Assembly (NCBI GenBank): GCA_021325635.1
Contig: JAJPGV010000008.1
Location: forward strand, 62,001-126,000
Reading direction: 5' to 3'
Length of the DNA stretch: 64,000 bases
From: Chloroflexota bacterium
Lineage (GTDB): Bacteria; Chloroflexota; JAJPGV01
A program made the translations under genes and the position numbers. The notes under the pieces were generated by a model, which saw only the letters and a list, made by a program, of their open reading frames with translations, did no database searches and was not told the origin of the DNA. Positions 62,796 to 64,000 of this stretch are shown in pieces (the first letter of the stretch is position 1; each line of letters begins with the position of its first letter).

Positions 62796-64000
62796 GATTC
62801 AGGCCCTCATCGCGGGGATGGTAAGTACGGGTTGGCCATGGCGGCCTTTTTTCGAGCTCTCGCAGATGCTCCCGCTATTTCAGTCCCCTCGTCGCGGGGA
62901 CGGAGAGTGCGGTATACAGCAGATCGTCGGCTTTTACGACTCGATCCCCGACAGTTTCAGTCCCCTCATGGCGGGGACGGTGAGTGCGGGCCATGACTAC
63001 TACATCCGCGTAACCAAGCCCAAGCGCGGTTTCAGTCCCCTCATGGCGGGGACGGTGAGTGCGGGCGGCGGCGTACCAGGCGGCGGCCCTGGCGGCGTCC
63101 CTGGGTTTCAGTCCCCTCATGGCGGGGACGGTGAGTGCGGGTCCAGAGCAGGTTCCCATTCACAAGCACATTCCGATTGCCGTTTCAGTCCCCTTATGGC
63201 GGGGACGGTGAGTGCGGGATAGGATTAGAAATCCCTGCCGTCTTCATCGTGCTTCCGTCAGTTTCAGTCCCCTCATGGCGGGGACGGTGAGTGCGGGTCG
63301 AGCTCATGATGAGCGGGCTCACGAAGACTTCGTTGTAGTTTCAGTCCCCTCATGGCGGGGACGGTGAGTGCGGGTAGAGCCTCGCTCGGCGCAGGACGGC
63401 GACGGCCATATCTGTTTCAGTCCCCTCATGGCGGGGACGGTGAGTGCGGGAGCTGCGTATCAAGCTCTGCCGCCAGCAGCCCTTGGGTCGTTTCAGTCCC
63501 CTCATGGCGGGGACGGTGAGTGCGGGCAGTGATCGCCTGCTGCACGACGCCCATGCCGAGCAATTGTTTCAGTCCCCTCATGGCGGGGACGGTGAGTGCG
63601 GGAGGGCAGGCGCTCTGAGGGCATTCGCGGTTGACGCTGAGGGTTTCAGTCCCCTCATGGCGGGGACGGTGAGTGCGGGAGGCGGTGATCGCTGTCCGCG
63701 GTGTTCTTCAGGATCGTGTTTCAGTCCCCTCATGGCGGGGACGGTGAGTGCGGGCCGGGCTTGACCTGCCGACTCTGGCCCTGTCGTTCCGGCGCTGTTT
63801 CAGTCCCCTCATGGCGGGGACGGTGAGTGCGGGGCAAGCCTGACGCGGTAGCGCAATACGTGATGGACATGTGTTTCAGTCCCCTCATGGCGGGGACGGT
63901 GAGTGCGGGGGCATACAGCGCGCTCGGCGCACCATACCCGAAGGAGTTGTTTCAGTCCCCTCATGGCGGGGACGGTGAGTGCGGGCAGCGTGTTCGGGGC
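62796..64000 (-). CRISPR. CRISPR array: 15 repeats plus one decayed copy, continuing past the right edge
   Basis: The repeat is 37 bases; on the plus strand it begins GTTTCAGTCCCCTCATGG and ends GGGGACGGTGAGTGCGGG. Full copies start at 62954, 63029, 63105, 63182, 63261, 63338, 63414, 63490, 63566, 63643, 63718, 63797, 63873 and 63949, with 38-42-base spacers. The copy at 63182 has one change. A variant copy lies at 62877 and a strongly decayed one at 62796-62831. Decay on the left implies the leader and newest spacers lie to the right, outside the window, so transcription should be on the minus strand. There the repeat ends in ACTGAAAC, a typical 8-base crRNA handle, and contains a GTCCCC/GGGGAC stem. 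No cas genes are in the window. Confidence 0.97.

Noticed and set aside
62818-63764. Open reading frames across the CRISPR array encoding a repeated FSPLMAGTVSAG peptide
   Set aside because: They are translations of the CRISPR repeats and spacers, not genes.

Overview
The window is GC-rich chromosomal DNA, most likely from an uncultivated Chloroflexota (Chloroflexi-like) bacterium. The evidence for this is indirect. It has a HemQ-type chlorite dismutase, a sortase, lipoproteins with long Ala/Ser/Pro/Lys linkers typical of Chloroflexi solute-binding proteins, frequent GTG/TTG starts, several NarL/FixJ regulators and no outer-membrane genes. No rRNA gene is present to settle it.

Layout. (1) 1-15.4 kb, all minus strand: a membrane GT2 glycosyltransferase cut by the left edge, two tandem secreted repeat proteins (about 2,300 and 1,058 aa), a sedolisin (S53) protease fused to three IPT/TIG domains, and a PDZ-TPR lipoprotein. 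(2) 15.6-21.7 kb, minus strand: a tightly overlapped glycosylation operon (membrane-anchored protein, GT-C-like polytopic protein, GT2, GT4, small protein). (3) 22.0-30.4 kb: a third repeat protein, a cytoplasmic histidine kinase, two paralogous NarL regulators, a sortase, a small secreted protein carrying one copy of the same repeat motif, a CheY-like receiver and an orphan MotB/OmpA protein. (4) 30.6-35 kb: TetR regulator, a LuxR-type regulator whose phospho-acceptor Asp is Glu, NagA, DUF488, a small membrane protein and an HxlR-SCP2 fusion. (5) 35-46.3 kb: orphan solute-binding lipoproteins, HemQ, an AAA+ ATPase/VWA pair, PyrE, a Na+/H+ antiporter, two PIN-type toxin-antitoxin loci and a ferritin-like protein. 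(6) 46.6-62.7 kb, mostly housekeeping: tRNA-Ala, MiaB, a TPR protein, a B12/radical SAM enzyme, UvrB, an M24-fold protein, another solute-binding lipoprotein, KsgA, RdgB, HemW, glutaryl-CoA dehydrogenase, a phosphorylase-like protein, a 6PGDH-like protein and a PNPOx-fold protein. (7) 62.8 kb to the right edge: a CRISPR array of 15 repeats plus one decayed copy, running off the window, with no cas genes in view.

The best candidate for an undescribed system is the cell-surface set. Three long Gly/Ser/Thr/Asn-rich proteins share a roughly 20-residue 'SG-x-A-x-A-x-G' rung. They lie among a sortase, a surface protease, PDZ-TPR and glycosyltransferase genes and a kinase/regulator set. I infer a sortase-linked, regulated extracellular beta-solenoid or fibre matrix. 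The repeats and gene order are visible in the sequence; the fold and anchoring are not.
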